Assembly: GCA_039707655.1 (NCBI GenBank)
Contig: CM077666.1
Coordinates: 243,380,166 to 243,444,165, forward strand
Length of the DNA stretch: 64,000 nucleotides
Reading direction: 5' to 3'
DNA from: Elymus sibiricus
Lineage: Eukaryota; Streptophyta; Magnoliopsida; Poales; Poaceae
Shown piece after piece: positions 1 to 10,503 of the stretch. The position numbers and the translations under genes are program-made. The notes beneath the pieces were generated by a model, which saw only the letters and a list, made by a program, of their open reading frames with translations, was not told the origin of the DNA and ran no database searches. The first letter of the stretch is position 1; each line of letters starts with the position of its first letter.

Positions 1-1021
1 AATTAACATTGGATACGAGCATGAGTAGGATATAAACACCCTGGACATAAATATCATGAAGGCTGCGTTGGTTTTGATTCAACTACATGCATGAACATGT
101 GCCAAGGCAAGCCACTTGAATTATTCAGAGGAGGATACCATACTAACATACTATATCACAACCATTTTAATGCATGTTGACACACAAGATAAAACATTAT
201 CCACTCCTAGCTAATTAAGCATGGCATGAGCAACTATAATCTCTAATTATCATCAAAAACATGTTTACTCGTAATATGCTAAATTGAGATCGACTGAGTT
301 AAACATATTTACAAAAACGGAAAACAAGAAGAGTTCATACCAGCTTTCCTTCACAACAATCACTTCATCAAATCATCATCATTATTGTCTTTCACTTGCA
401 CGACCGAATGATGTGAAAATAATAATAGTAGTGCAAGTGTGCCATGGACTAAGCTGGAATCTGCAAATATTTTATTCAAAGGAGAAGATAAGGTAATATT
501 GGCTCTTCGTTAAATCAACAATAAAGCATATAAGAGCCACTTAACAATTCTAGCATAGTCTTCTCCATGCGACGACTCAACTAAAAGAAAAGAATTTCAG
601 AGAAACACTCTAAAATGTTTTTGGAGTTTTTAGTTTTTCTGAAGAAAGCAAACTAACGAAGGAAAAACAAAAAGCGAGAAAAACTATTTACACGGGAGAA
701 CTCCCAACAAACAAAAGAAGAAACGAGAAATCTTTTTGGGTTTTCTTTTACTACTACGAACTAACTAAAGAAAAACCGAAAAGAAGCGAGAAATATTTTT
801 GGGTTTTAGAAGTTTCTCAAACACATAAGAAGAAAGCGAAAATAAAACTAACATGGATATACAATGAAAAAGGATGAACACCGATAACTGGAATGAATGT
901 GTGGTACATGAATGTAATGTCGGTGAGAAATACGTACTCCCCCAAGCTTAGGCTTTTGGCCTAACTTGGTCTATGGCCACGGCTGGCCTGGATAAAACTC
1001 ATGGAGGTAGTCCGGGTTATA
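1..1021 (-). other. E1 3' non-coding region
   Basis: No gene is seen here. On the minus strand this is the segment between the last E1 ORF and the missing 3' LTR. It contains three imperfect copies of a purine-rich phrase (about 670-700, 715-755 and 775-815), each combining GAAGAAGCGAGAAA-like and TTTTTGGGTTTT-like stretches. The left edge of the window cuts the element before its LTR. Confidence 0.5.
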
Positions 1022-2011
1022 CTAGAGTGCAACCGCTATAGCCTGATGGGCTGCCTCATTACGGCGAGCAGTCTCCTCTGCCATCTTGTACGCCTCAGCC
1101 TCCTCCTCAAGTATTAAATATCTCTGTTTTTCCTGAAAGTTGAAGAAGGCAGGAGCAGGCAAAGTAATATGGATGACACGACGCTTATTAAAGATTAGCC
1201 TGTATTGAAATGGTGGAGTATCTCTTTCGAGAAACTGATGACGCTCCATGGCCTCATAATCCAGGTAGCTAGGTGGCAACATGGTATCATTTTCTTTTAT
1301 GGGTATGCCAAGATAAGTAGCTAAACGAGTAGCATAGATTCCGCCAAATAGATCACCATCAAGAGCATTGTTATGTAAACGACGCGCGATGATGGCTCCC
1401 ATGTTAAATTTTCTATCTCTCAACACCACGGTCTTAAGAATGCTTATATCAGATGCACACGGGCTACTATGGTCATGTTTGCCATTGATGCACCTACCTA
1501 TGAATAGAGCAAAATAGTGGATGGCAGGAAAATGAATGCTCCCAATTCTAGCTTGTGTTATGCCTCTAGTTTCACCTCGAGTAATACTCATGAGAAATTC
1601 ATTGCGATCAGATTTACGAGGTTCAAGGCAAGTTCCCCAAGAGGGAATTCTACAAGCAACTCTAAACTCCTGAATAGTCATGCGAAACGATTTACCATAT
1701 AAGTCAAACATAACATCATGAGAGGAGCGATGATATACGTACTTAAATTTCCGCACAAAAGAATCAGTGAGATCATGGTATTGCGGACACTTATCTGACA
1801 AGAAATCCGTTAGCTCGGCATTGTGTGCGTACATATCAAATTCTTCCTTGATGCCAGCTTTGATCATGAAGGCGTCAGACGGCCATTCACATGGTTTCAT
1901 GAGGGCATCCCGTGGTGGTTCGAGGTTCGGCTCACGTATTGCAAACCTTGGGGAGCTCTTGCTCGATGAACCCCCATGGAATACCTTCCTAAAAATTTTC
2001 TTTCCTATCAA
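1022..2011 (-). CDS. ATHILA ORF1-like retrotransposon protein
   Basis: An intact 329-codon ORF begins with MIGKKIFRKVFHGGSSSKSS. The central part (about residues 75-260) resembles the plant ATHILA ORF1 family: a region around FDLYGKSFRMTIQEFRVACRIP, then a conserved stretch containing HYFALFIGRCINGK, then GGIYATRLATYLGI. The C-terminal 40 residues are rich in Glu and Ala and probably helical. The molecular function of this family is not established. In E1 the ORF occupies the place where pol or an env-like ORF would sit, downstream of protease. A GC-rich LTR-like block lies directly upstream and could supply a separate promoter; that is inference. It is the only undamaged ORF of E1. Confidence 0.7.
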   Translation of the reverse strand: MIGKKIFRKVFHGGSSSKSSPRFAIREPNLEPPRDALMKPCEWPSDAFMIKAGIKEEFDMYAHNAELTDFLSDKCPQYHDLTDSFVRKFKYVYHRSSHDVMFDLYGKSFRMTIQEFRVACRIPSWGTCLEPRKSDRNEFLMSITRGETRGITQARIGSIHFPAIHYFALFIGRCINGKHDHSSPCASDISILKTVVLRDRKFNMGAIIARRLHNNALDGDLFGGIYATRLATYLGIPIKENDTMLPPSYLDYEAMERHQFLERDTPPFQYRLIFNKRRVIHITLPAPAFFNFQEKQRYLILEEEAEAYKMAEETARRNEAAHQAIAVAL

Positions 2012-2199
2012 AAATTTCTGAAATTTTTAGTTCCCAGAATAAAAGTGAACAAAACTTAACAAAATCGATAACAACTACTCCCACAAATGTCTAGAGGCTA
2101 TATCATGCATCAAAACTACTTTGAACCATACAAATTCAACATGCAAGCTCATATACATGTTCACCAACAGTAGCAAAGATTGCAAAACATAAAGCACTA

Positions 2200-2620
2200 G
2201 AACAAAAACTAATTGGACCATCGGAGGAGTCACATACCAAGGAGCGATTCCTCAAAACAGTTTCAGAAACGGAGCTCCGAGCAAGGAGATCGAAAATCGC
2301 ACGAAAATGAGCAAGAACACGGGCTAGGAGGCAAAGGTGATTTTTTCTAGAGGTGGAAGAAGGCAGTGGCCTGGTGCACTAAGTGAGGGGGCCTCTGTGG
2401 GACCCACGAGCTCACTAGGCGCACCCAGGGGGGTGGGCGCGCCCTATGAGCTCGTGGCTCACAAGTGCACCCCCTGGGGTGTGTTCAGTGCCAAAAATTC
2501 TTAAATAGTGCAAAAAATCATACTAAATTTTCAGGTCATTCCGAGAACTTTTATTTTCGGGACATTTTTTATTGCATGAATAATTCAAAAAACGGGATAA
2601 TCATGGCATTCTACTTTATT
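2200..2620 (-). promoter_or_regulatory. LTR-like GC-rich spacer upstream of the E1 downstream ORF
   Basis: The segment around 2,390-2,480 (CCCACGAGCTCACTAGGCGC, then a C/G-rich block, then GAGCTCGTGGCTC) closely resembles the E1 5' LTR at about 15,325-15,395 (CCCACAAGCTCACAGGGCGC, C/G-rich block, GAGCTCGTGGCTC). The AT-rich flanks towards 2,560 and 15,500 also share an AAACTTTTATTTC-like phrase. It is not a complete LTR because no TGATACGTC terminus is present. It could be a duplicated LTR promoter fragment driving the 1,022-2,011 ORF. Outside this segment, 2,012-2,199 and 2,621-2,779 hold no recognisable feature. Confidence 0.45.
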
Positions 2621-2779
2621 GAATTTAAATAACAGAGAGTAAACAGAAAGTACAGTAGGTTGTGCTTACTAAATTCATTGACCACATGCCCTTCAAAAAG
2701 AATCCATTAATAAGGTTGATCAAGTCTTATTAACAAACTATTTCCGAGTAACAAGAAACCGAAGAATTTTCGTATAACA

Positions 2780-4342
2780 CTAAGTTACCTCAACAGGGAT
2801 ATGCATTTCCCCAACAATAAGAGTTTCATATTTCCTTTTGACAGTCGAAAGAGGAAATTCAAAACCTCCAATAGTGATTGTCGCAATTTTTTCAATGAAG
2901 TTGATACTATTCACTGAACTTTGTTTCTTCGGGAAGTATACCGTATGTTCATTACCATTGACATGAAAAGTAACCTTGCTTTTGTTGCAATCAATAACAA
3001 TCCCTGTAGTATTCAAAAAGGGTCTACCAAGGATAATCGACATGCTGTCGTCCTCGGGCATATCAAGAATAACAAAGTCTGTCAAGATAGTAACATTTGC
3101 AACTACAACGGGAACGTTCTCACAAATTCCAATAGGTTTAGCAGTTGATTTATCAGCCATTTGCAAAGATATTTCAGTAGGTGTCAAGTTATTCAAATCA
3201 AGCCTATATAAAGAGAAAGGCATAACACTGACACCGGCTCCTAAATCACATAAAGCAGTTTTGACATAACTTCTTTTAATGGAGCATGGTATGGTAGGTA
3301 TTCCTGGATCTCCTAGCTTCTTAGGTACTCCACCCTTAAAAGAATAATTTGCAAGCATAGTGGAAATTCCAGCTTCAGGTATCTTCCTTTTATTAGTGAC
3401 AATATCTTTCATGTATTTATCATATGGAGGCATTTTCAAAATATTCGTCAAACGTGTTCGCAAGAAGATGGGTCTAAGCATTTTAACAAAGCGTTCAAAA
3501 TCCTCCTCATCCTTATTTTTCGGAACCTTACTAGGAAATGGCATGGGTTTCTGAACCCATGATTCTCTTTCTCTACCATGCTTTCTAGCAATGAAATCTC
3601 TTTTATTCTTAGGAGGTGGGTTATCAAGATCAACAGCAGGTTCTATTTCTACATCATTATCAGGTTCTTTATCATTGTCTGGTTGAGCATCAACATGTAC
3701 ATCATCATTATCATTATTACTAGGTGGACGTTCATTACTAGATTGTGTCTCAACATCAGAAATAGAAACATCATTATGATCCTCAGAAGGTTTTTCTATC
3801 ACAGGTTCACTAGAAGCATGCAAAGTTTTATCATTTTTCCTTTTCTTCTTAGATGAACTAGGTGCATCAAAATTAATTCTCTGAGAATCTTGCTCAATTC
3901 TTTTAGGATGACCTTCAGGATATAGAGGATCCTGAGTCATTTTACCTCCTCTAGTCACAACTCTAACAACACGATCATTCATTCTATTATTCATTTCATT
4001 AAGCAAATCATTTTGTGACTTAGAAACTTGTTCTAACTGAGTATGAACCTTGGATGAATGTTTACTTAAACCTTTAACATCATTAGCAATCCTAAACATC
4101 AAATCACTCAAGCGTTCAATCATGATAGCATTTCACTTCAATTGATTGCTAACATACATATTAAAATTCTCTTGCTTAACAATGTAGTTATCAAATTCAT
4201 CCAGGCATTGACTAGCAGATTTATTATAGGGAATATCACCTTCATCAAATCTATAAAGATAATTTACCTTTACTACCTGTGTCGGGATATCGAGTCCATG
4301 TATTTCTTCAATAGGTAGTAAATTCATAACATCTTCAGATTT
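2780..4342 (-). pseudogene. E1 gag C-terminus and aspartic protease, broken
   Basis: One reading frame runs leftward from the E2 insertion point. A 75-codon part (4,360-4,133, its first few codons lying in E2) is separated from a 447-codon part (4,123-2,780) by an in-frame TGA at 4,133-4,135. The N-terminal portion is predicted helical with Asn/Asp-rich linker sequence. From about residue 220 of the long part comes a retropepsin-like domain: the catalytic loop region reads LCDLGAGVSVMPFSLY, where Gypsy proteases usually have D[ST]GA, and the flap or C-terminal motif is SIILGRPFLNT. Protease would mature the E1 or partner polyprotein in the virus-like particle. Translation simply ends after this domain with no reverse transcriptase, which supports a non-autonomous design. 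Confidence 0.75.
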
Positions 4343-4347
4343 AATAC

Positions 4348-6875
4348 TGTAACATCCCAAAATTCTAAATTTTGGAATGTTATATTAAATAAATAAATAG
4401 GATTGATTGTTTGATTGAGTGACTGAAAGTGAGTGAAATTTGAAACTTCTTGAAAGTTTAATGAGAGGGAATGAAATGACTTTCCCAAACTTTCACCTTG
4501 CATTTTGATCCCTAGAGATTCAAATCCATTTCATCACAAAACCCTAGAGTGAAGATGATATGACTTCTTCCATTAAAAGAAATCAAAAGGGATTTGAAAA
4601 TGATTTGAATTCCATTTGAAATATTTTCAAACCAGAAACTATATGCCACTCAAGGATTTTCATGAGGGAAGATAATGTGACTTCTTCATAATTTGAAATA
4701 GAGTGGGAAGTAAGGAAATCACTTTCAAAATGGCATTAGAGCCATTTTTGGAAATACTCCATATTGGTTCCGAAATCTTTTCCAATTATAATTCAAAATA
4801 TTTAAAGAGAGGATAATATGACTCCTTCGATTATTGAAAATAAACATGGGAAATGAATATTGGAACCAATTCAAAATGGTTTGAAAAATATTTGAATCCA
4901 ATTGGAATAGCCATTTTGGATTTAACTGAATTTTGCTTTATTTGGTTTTTATTCAAATTATTCTTCTCCAAAAATAAAATATATGGAAAATAGGGTAAAA
5001 TGATTCCCTTCAACAGAAAAATGGAAAAAAATTAAATTGAAAATATTTTGGTATTTTCAAATATTTTTTATTGCATTTTAAATGCAACAGTAGTCACTTT
5101 TATTTGTAGTTAAAATAAATTTATTAATTTTGTTTCTTTAGTTTTGTGGTAAAACTTGCATAGGTCATAAATAGAGTTTTATAAAAGCTTTTTAATTGTT
5201 TCTTTTGCTACTAAAAGTTTATGAAAAATACTTTCTGTTGTTTTATTATAATTTTATTTTCTTTGCTGTAGAAAAATTATTTAGAATAATTTAGTGTTGT
5301 TATGAGAGTATTGTATATTGTGTGAGTTGGTTTCTCCCTTGTTTTCTTTGAAGTTTTCTTTGGAATTTTTTTTGGTTTTCTTTGACTTCATTATTGTTTT
5401 CTTTATTGCTTTTTGATTGTTATTTTGATTGTTAGTATTGCCTGCTAGATGTGATTGCTTATGTGAATACTATGTTTGATTATATAGATTTCTCGGAGTG
5501 ACGAATAGTTTTATCAAGTTTCCGAGAGTGTTAATATCTTCATCAACTTACCAGGCAAGTTCACTTTGACCATATTTTCTTACCTATGTTTTTATTGCAT
5601 TTAGTGTCACCATTTCACCATTTCCTCCAGTAGTAAATTGAAATCTTGTAGTTGAGTAGAAGCATGAGGTAGGAACCCACACCCCTGTTACCAAGCCCGG
5701 GACGTTGTTTAGTTTTAAAGCTATGCTATAGTAGACGGGTTTGGTATGAGTGCTCGGGAGTGGTGTGAGAATGGAGGACTCTACGTCAATGATGACAACT
5801 TCATGATGGCAATTTCAAGACCGGTATCCTTCAAGGCCTGCATCTACAAGACCTATTTCGAGACTCGAGACAAGATTTCAATACACACTACTGGGTGAAG
5901 GATGGATTTGATGGGCACCCTGGAGCAACCAGTGGATGGCCGGGATGCATGGAGAAGCGCCATGACATCTTGCGGAAAGCTTCACCCAGACTCAAAGAGA
6001 CGGAAGAATACTTCATGCCCGGAAGCTTACCTGTGCAACCGCAAGTCATTATGGGCTCTGGCTTGGTTGACCTTAGTTGTGAATCTGGCTGGGACGGTGC
6101 TAGCAGATGTAGAACTACGGTAGGATTGGATGAGCACCGGACAGTGGTCAGAGGAACTCTTCGGAAGACCATGTTTCGGTCGTCTTGTTCTCAAACACCC
6201 TGAAGTGCGAGAACGTAAAAAGAGGGATCGAATCTTGTGGGTAAAGTGCACAACACTCTGCAGAGTTAAAACCTAATCGATAGTCGTATCCCCGGTTACG
6301 GACAACTTGATCCTCTGGACTTGGATCTATCTCTGAACTCTCAACATCGGACTGATAACTAATTGTGGGCAACTTATGATACTTGTGGGCTATGAGACAT
6401 CGGTTGGCGGAACCATGTCATAGTAGATAACTCCGTAGTGAAAACTCCTGATTATTCCTTTGTTGTAGGGAAAATAAAATCATCTTTTACGCAAACAAAA
6501 CTCAGACACAGAGCCACAAAGCCATATTGCAAATAGAATAATTTTATCATCAGTTTCTCTTATTTGTGATCTTGCCGGTACATTCAATGTACTGACCTAC
6601 ACGTCTACAATGTATCATGTTGCAGGATTTCTATGATGAGTAAGAGATTACGTTATAGGGTTACGGTCTACACTCAACTTGCCGATGGCGTTGATGGGAT
6701 TCCACACCCGTTTGACTGTTTTCGCTGAGACTTATGAGGTATATATCAGTTTTACGTTATTTATACATGTGATTGCACTTTGATATATACATTGATGTAC
6801 TGTGTGTGCCAGCATACTGATCCAGGGATGGCACAGATACACAGAGGCTTGACCGTTTGAGGTCGGGTCGCTGCA
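4348..6875 (+). repeat. E2 5' LTR
   Basis: This 2,528-bp LTR begins TGTAACATCCCAAAATTC and ends GGGTCGCTGCA. It aligns along its whole length with 10,504-12,994. Relative to the right copy it has several small indels, including an extra stretch near 5,685-5,715. The short ORFs inside it are not conserved protein genes. Confidence 0.93.
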
Positions 6876-6879
6876 GAGA

Positions 6880-6891
6880 TGGTATCAGAGC
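6880..6891 (+). other. E2 primer-binding site
   Basis: TGGTATCAGAGC lies four bases after the left LTR and matches the complement of plant initiator tRNA-Met 3' ends. It fixes the plus orientation of E2. Confidence 0.85.
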
Positions 6892-7229
6892 ACATGTTGA
6901 CTGTAGGACGTGACCCTAGAAAACAGGAAAGCCCTAGGATAGGATATCTCTAAAACTTTATTTTCAAAAAAAAGATCCTTTACTTCTCATCTTTTCCTAT
7001 TTTATCAAATAGTCCCTCTTACCTCAAATAGTTAGAATATACCCTTTTCCCTTTTGACCACACGGAGAATCAACTGAGGACCACTTCAGAGTACAAGGAT
7101 TGAAGCTACAACAATTGAAGACTCCGCAGACTCGGAAAATTTGAAGACCCTGAAGAATTCCAATATGACTTATAGAAGACCAAACCCCTGTTATATACTC
7201 ACGTTAGATATGATGATTTGTGAGCTGTC

Positions 7230-7287
<58 letters not shown>

Positions 7288-7391
7288 CAACAGCCACAAA
7301 TAAAACCTATTTTCAAAACTATTGTTTGTATTGTGTGAATCTCCCTCTATCCCTCTCTCATATCTCATCCCAAAACCCTTGGACCCAATAG
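6892..7391 (+). other. E2 untranslated leader
   Basis: No coding sequence is seen between the primer-binding site and the gag start. It contains the TG microsatellite listed separately. Confidence 0.6.
7235..7283. repeat. (TG)n microsatellite
   Basis: An uninterrupted run of about 24 TG dinucleotides lies in the E2 leader. Confidence 0.98.
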
Positions 7392-8368
7392 ATGATGAAT
7401 GAAGATGGACATGTATTCTATGGACCGATGACACAGCCGGAGGCAGAGCTATGGATTCAGAACATGGAGAATCATCTCGGAAACAACTTGGCTGCAAGGA
7501 CGTATGAGGTTCAATACGCTCTTCAGTACTTTACAAAAAGTGCTGCAACATGGTGGAAAATGCATCAAGCCATACAAGGAAGTAACGAAGCAAAAACTTG
7601 GGAGGAATTCAAGGAGACTCTGTTAAGATCCCGTCTCATCCGGAAACCTTATCATAGTAAGATGAAGAAACCTAGTGCATGCAAGGTTTGCGGAGAATTA
7701 GGACACACCCATGAAGAGCACCAGGATGGATGCCCTCTTTGTGAAGAAAATCACCCAGCTGGGGAATGCCCAACTGGGCAGGTGACTTGTTTCTTGTGTG
7801 AGGAACTGACCACTATCCGGCTCAATGTCACATTTACCCCATGGTGCAACAAACTGTCCGGAAGCAGAAAGAAGGAATGAAAGAAGCCCTCCGAGAAGGT
7901 ATGGAAGTACCTGTGGTGAAGGATGTTGTGATGGACCCTAATGGAGGAAACCCAATCAAAGTTTGCACCAAGTCATGCTATGCATGTGGAGAAGAAGGAC
8001 GCATATCTCAGTATTGCACGAAGAAGGGAACTGAGTATCTAGGTGAGTTCCCGACAACAGAAGTGGAGTATGACCCACGGGAAATAGAGGATCTGATTGG
8101 TACGAAGAAGACCAAGAAGAGGAAACAAAGACCTCCCCAGAACAGCCCATTTTCTGCAGAAAAGGACCTGAGTCATATCATATGTTTCAAGTGCAAGAAG
8201 TCAGGTCACTATTTCGATAGAGGTCCAGAAAAGAAGCTAAAAATCCAAGGAGCCTACATAATCACAAAGAAGCCCCGAGACATGTCGGAAGTCATTTGTT
8301 TTCGCTACAAGGAGGCATGACATTTTGCCAGGGAATGTTCAGATCAGAAGAAAGCTGGAGCTAAGTAG
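7392..8368 (+). pseudogene. E2 gag with multiple zinc knuckles, frameshifted
   Basis: The first part (7,392-7,880) has a short capsid-like segment with AATWWKMHQAIQ and TWEEFKETL, then zinc-knuckle-like clusters starting CKVCGELGHTHEEH and CPLCEENHPAGEC. A one-base frame change falls inside the knuckle at about 7,800: the reading frame of 7,841-8,320 completes the CX2CX4HX4C spacing. Two further knuckles in the second frame have each lost a ligand (CYACGEEGRISQYC has Arg for His; CFKCKKSGHYFDRG has Gly for the last Cys). An in-frame TGA at 8,318-8,320 interrupts a fifth cluster and the frame ends at 8,368. Gag would package E2 RNA; this copy cannot make a full protein. Confidence 0.72.
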
Positions 8369-8729
8369 TTGAGATTTTGATATTGGTAATAAGTGTAGTA
8401 GGAAGCAATTCTATTTTCATAAGTATGATGAGATGAGTTATGTAATGGAAGTCTCGGAGATTGTAATAATTCATGAATCAATAAAGTTGATATGTCATAT
8501 GCTGAAAGGCTTTATGAAGTTGTTATGTTGTTAACATTTATCTTGGAACTGATTATGTGGGTAAACATGGATGGAAATGAGTTGTTGATGCATAAACTGG
8601 GATTTTGATAAAGTACAAGGATACAATAGAATATGGTCAATGGATAACCCAGTACTTTTTGTTTTAAGGATGACAATACCATGTAAGATGTTGGGAATTG
8701 AATTTGAAGTTTTTGTTTGGATGATATGA
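8369..8729 (+). other. E2 inter-ORF spacer
   Basis: AT-rich sequence with no open frame or recognisable motif. Confidence 0.4.
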
Positions 8730-9244
8730 ATGCTTACCCAAGGAGATGCATACATTATTCTGAATACCCCTTCTATCTTACAACTGCAGATGACAACCCT
8801 TTATGAGTCTTTCCTCAAGGGTCCGGAAACCATCATGACCCTGACTAGTGATCATGATTACCCAAAGATCCTGAAGGACGTGATGAAGCATATTCACCTT
8901 GAAGGAGATGCAGTTTACAAAGGCTATCCTTTCATGGAAAATGGAGTGGAACTTTGGTACGTGGAAGTACACCTCCACCGGGTGAAAGGGTTTGCCCGAA
9001 GACGATGGGTCAATACTTTTACATCTCACGTGTATCTTGAGAAACTTTCTTCGACTCTGTTCGTGAAGCTGCCATGGAAGCCATACGTCAGATAGGAGAA
9101 ATACTGGAAGCAAGGCTCCGTCACACTCAGGAATACCTGAGAGAGGTACATGCAGAGATGATGGAGATGAAGCTCATGGCCACCATGATGAAACAAAAGG
9201 TGGATGATTTCAAGGAGCACCTAGCTCAATTCCAGTGGGACTAA
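8730..9244 (+). pseudogene. E2 second ORF of unknown function, frameshifted
   Basis: The first frame (8,730 to about 9,040) encodes a globular-looking stretch including GVELWYVEVHLHRVKGFARR. A frame change near 9,040-9,060 leads into a Met/Glu/Lys-rich predicted helix (QIGEILEARLRHTQEYLREV onward) ending at a TAA at 9,242-9,244. It has no reverse transcriptase, protease, RNase H or integrase signature. Plant Gypsy elements often carry such additional ORFs. A role cannot be assigned. Confidence 0.4.
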
Positions 9245-10503
9245 ATAATCCTCAAGGAGGACCCATAAATAAAGTTGGAAGTAATGCTTGACCATACCAA
9301 CTATGTTGATGGCAACATTTGTAATAAAGTACTTTTGATTGGAGTTTTGAGAAATGATTAATGATGTAATAAAGGATTTGATATGAAAAGAATACGATTT
9401 ATGGATGACTTTGTGCATTTCATGGTGATATTTCTCTGTGTGAACACCAGACCAATGGAAAGGAAAAGGTATTCCACTAAGTGGAGTTTGGACGAAATAA
9501 GTTTGATTTCGTGGTTACCCCAAGAGTATGACAGAATGAAGTATTATTGGATTTAGAGAAAGTGTAATGGTGGAATATGGAACAGTTGTAACTCCACGGA
9601 CGAGTTAAAACTATACTAGTGCTGAAGTGGACCCATAACCCACAGGCCCAGGATATGACCAAGGTACAAGCACAATCTTGTTGAAGGAAAGAATTCTGGA
9701 AGAAGCTGTGATTTGACCAACAGACGTTTCATAGGGGGTTATGCAAAAACCCGAGAGTTGTGAAGAAATGATAGATGTTATATTTGGCTTGTAGAACCAA
9801 TGGATTTACCTGAACCCAGTTCGAGGACAAGAGAAATTCTGCAATGCTTGTGAGAATGCCCGAGTGTTAAAAATGCGAGATTCGCTAAACCTTATACAGG
9901 GTAATGGTTTGGGTGCGGAATGGATTGATCACCATACCGACTTACTCATATCATACGCTCTTGCTATTTGGAATGGTAAATCTGGAGTGACTTACCTATA
10001 GTAGAGAGACGACGATCGTTGAAAACTTTGCTTAAGCCTTAGAATGGTATGATAAGAAGCCCTCGTACAAGGCAGTTGTATCCACATCGTAGGTTAAACG
10101 GTGAGATTTAGCCCAGACCCAATTCCTGCAGAAACCCGTAATTGTTGACCACCATGAGATTTCCGATAGTTGCTTAGAATTGGCGACAGGCCTGTCAGCT
10201 AGAAGACCCAGTCTCGGGAACAGTCTTAATTTGATGAAAGGACCCGGGATTTTGAGAAAAGAGGTTATGCCCTTACCGGAAGAGCACCAGTGAAGGAATT
10301 ATTCCGAAGGATATGAGCAGACAGACACCGTCAACCCAAAAGAAAGAAATACCGGAGTTTGATGGACCCATGACCATGATTTTAAGTGTGGTAGCACCCT
10401 AGACTTTCCGATCAATGGATTTGCTGGAAGACCCCAACCCTAACCTTTTCTTGCTAGCCTCTCCGAATCTCGAGGACGAGATTCATTTTAAGTGTGGTAG
10501 ATT
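9245..10503 (+). other. E2 3' internal region without pol
   Basis: Stop codons are frequent in all frames and no pol motif is visible. The last bases before the right LTR contain the phrase ATTTTAAGTGTGGTAG twice (about 10,378-10,393 and 10,485-10,500), the second directly preceding the LTR where the polypurine tract should be. Confidence 0.5.

Noticed and set aside
5888..6372. Open frames conserved in both E2 LTRs (5,888-6,203 and 12,006-12,321)
   Set aside because: Conservation is explained by LTR identity; the frames are short, overlap on both strands and match no family.
7141..7497. ORFs through the TG microsatellite
   Set aside because: Cys/Val or Thr/His runs are simply translated dinucleotide repeat in the E2 leader.
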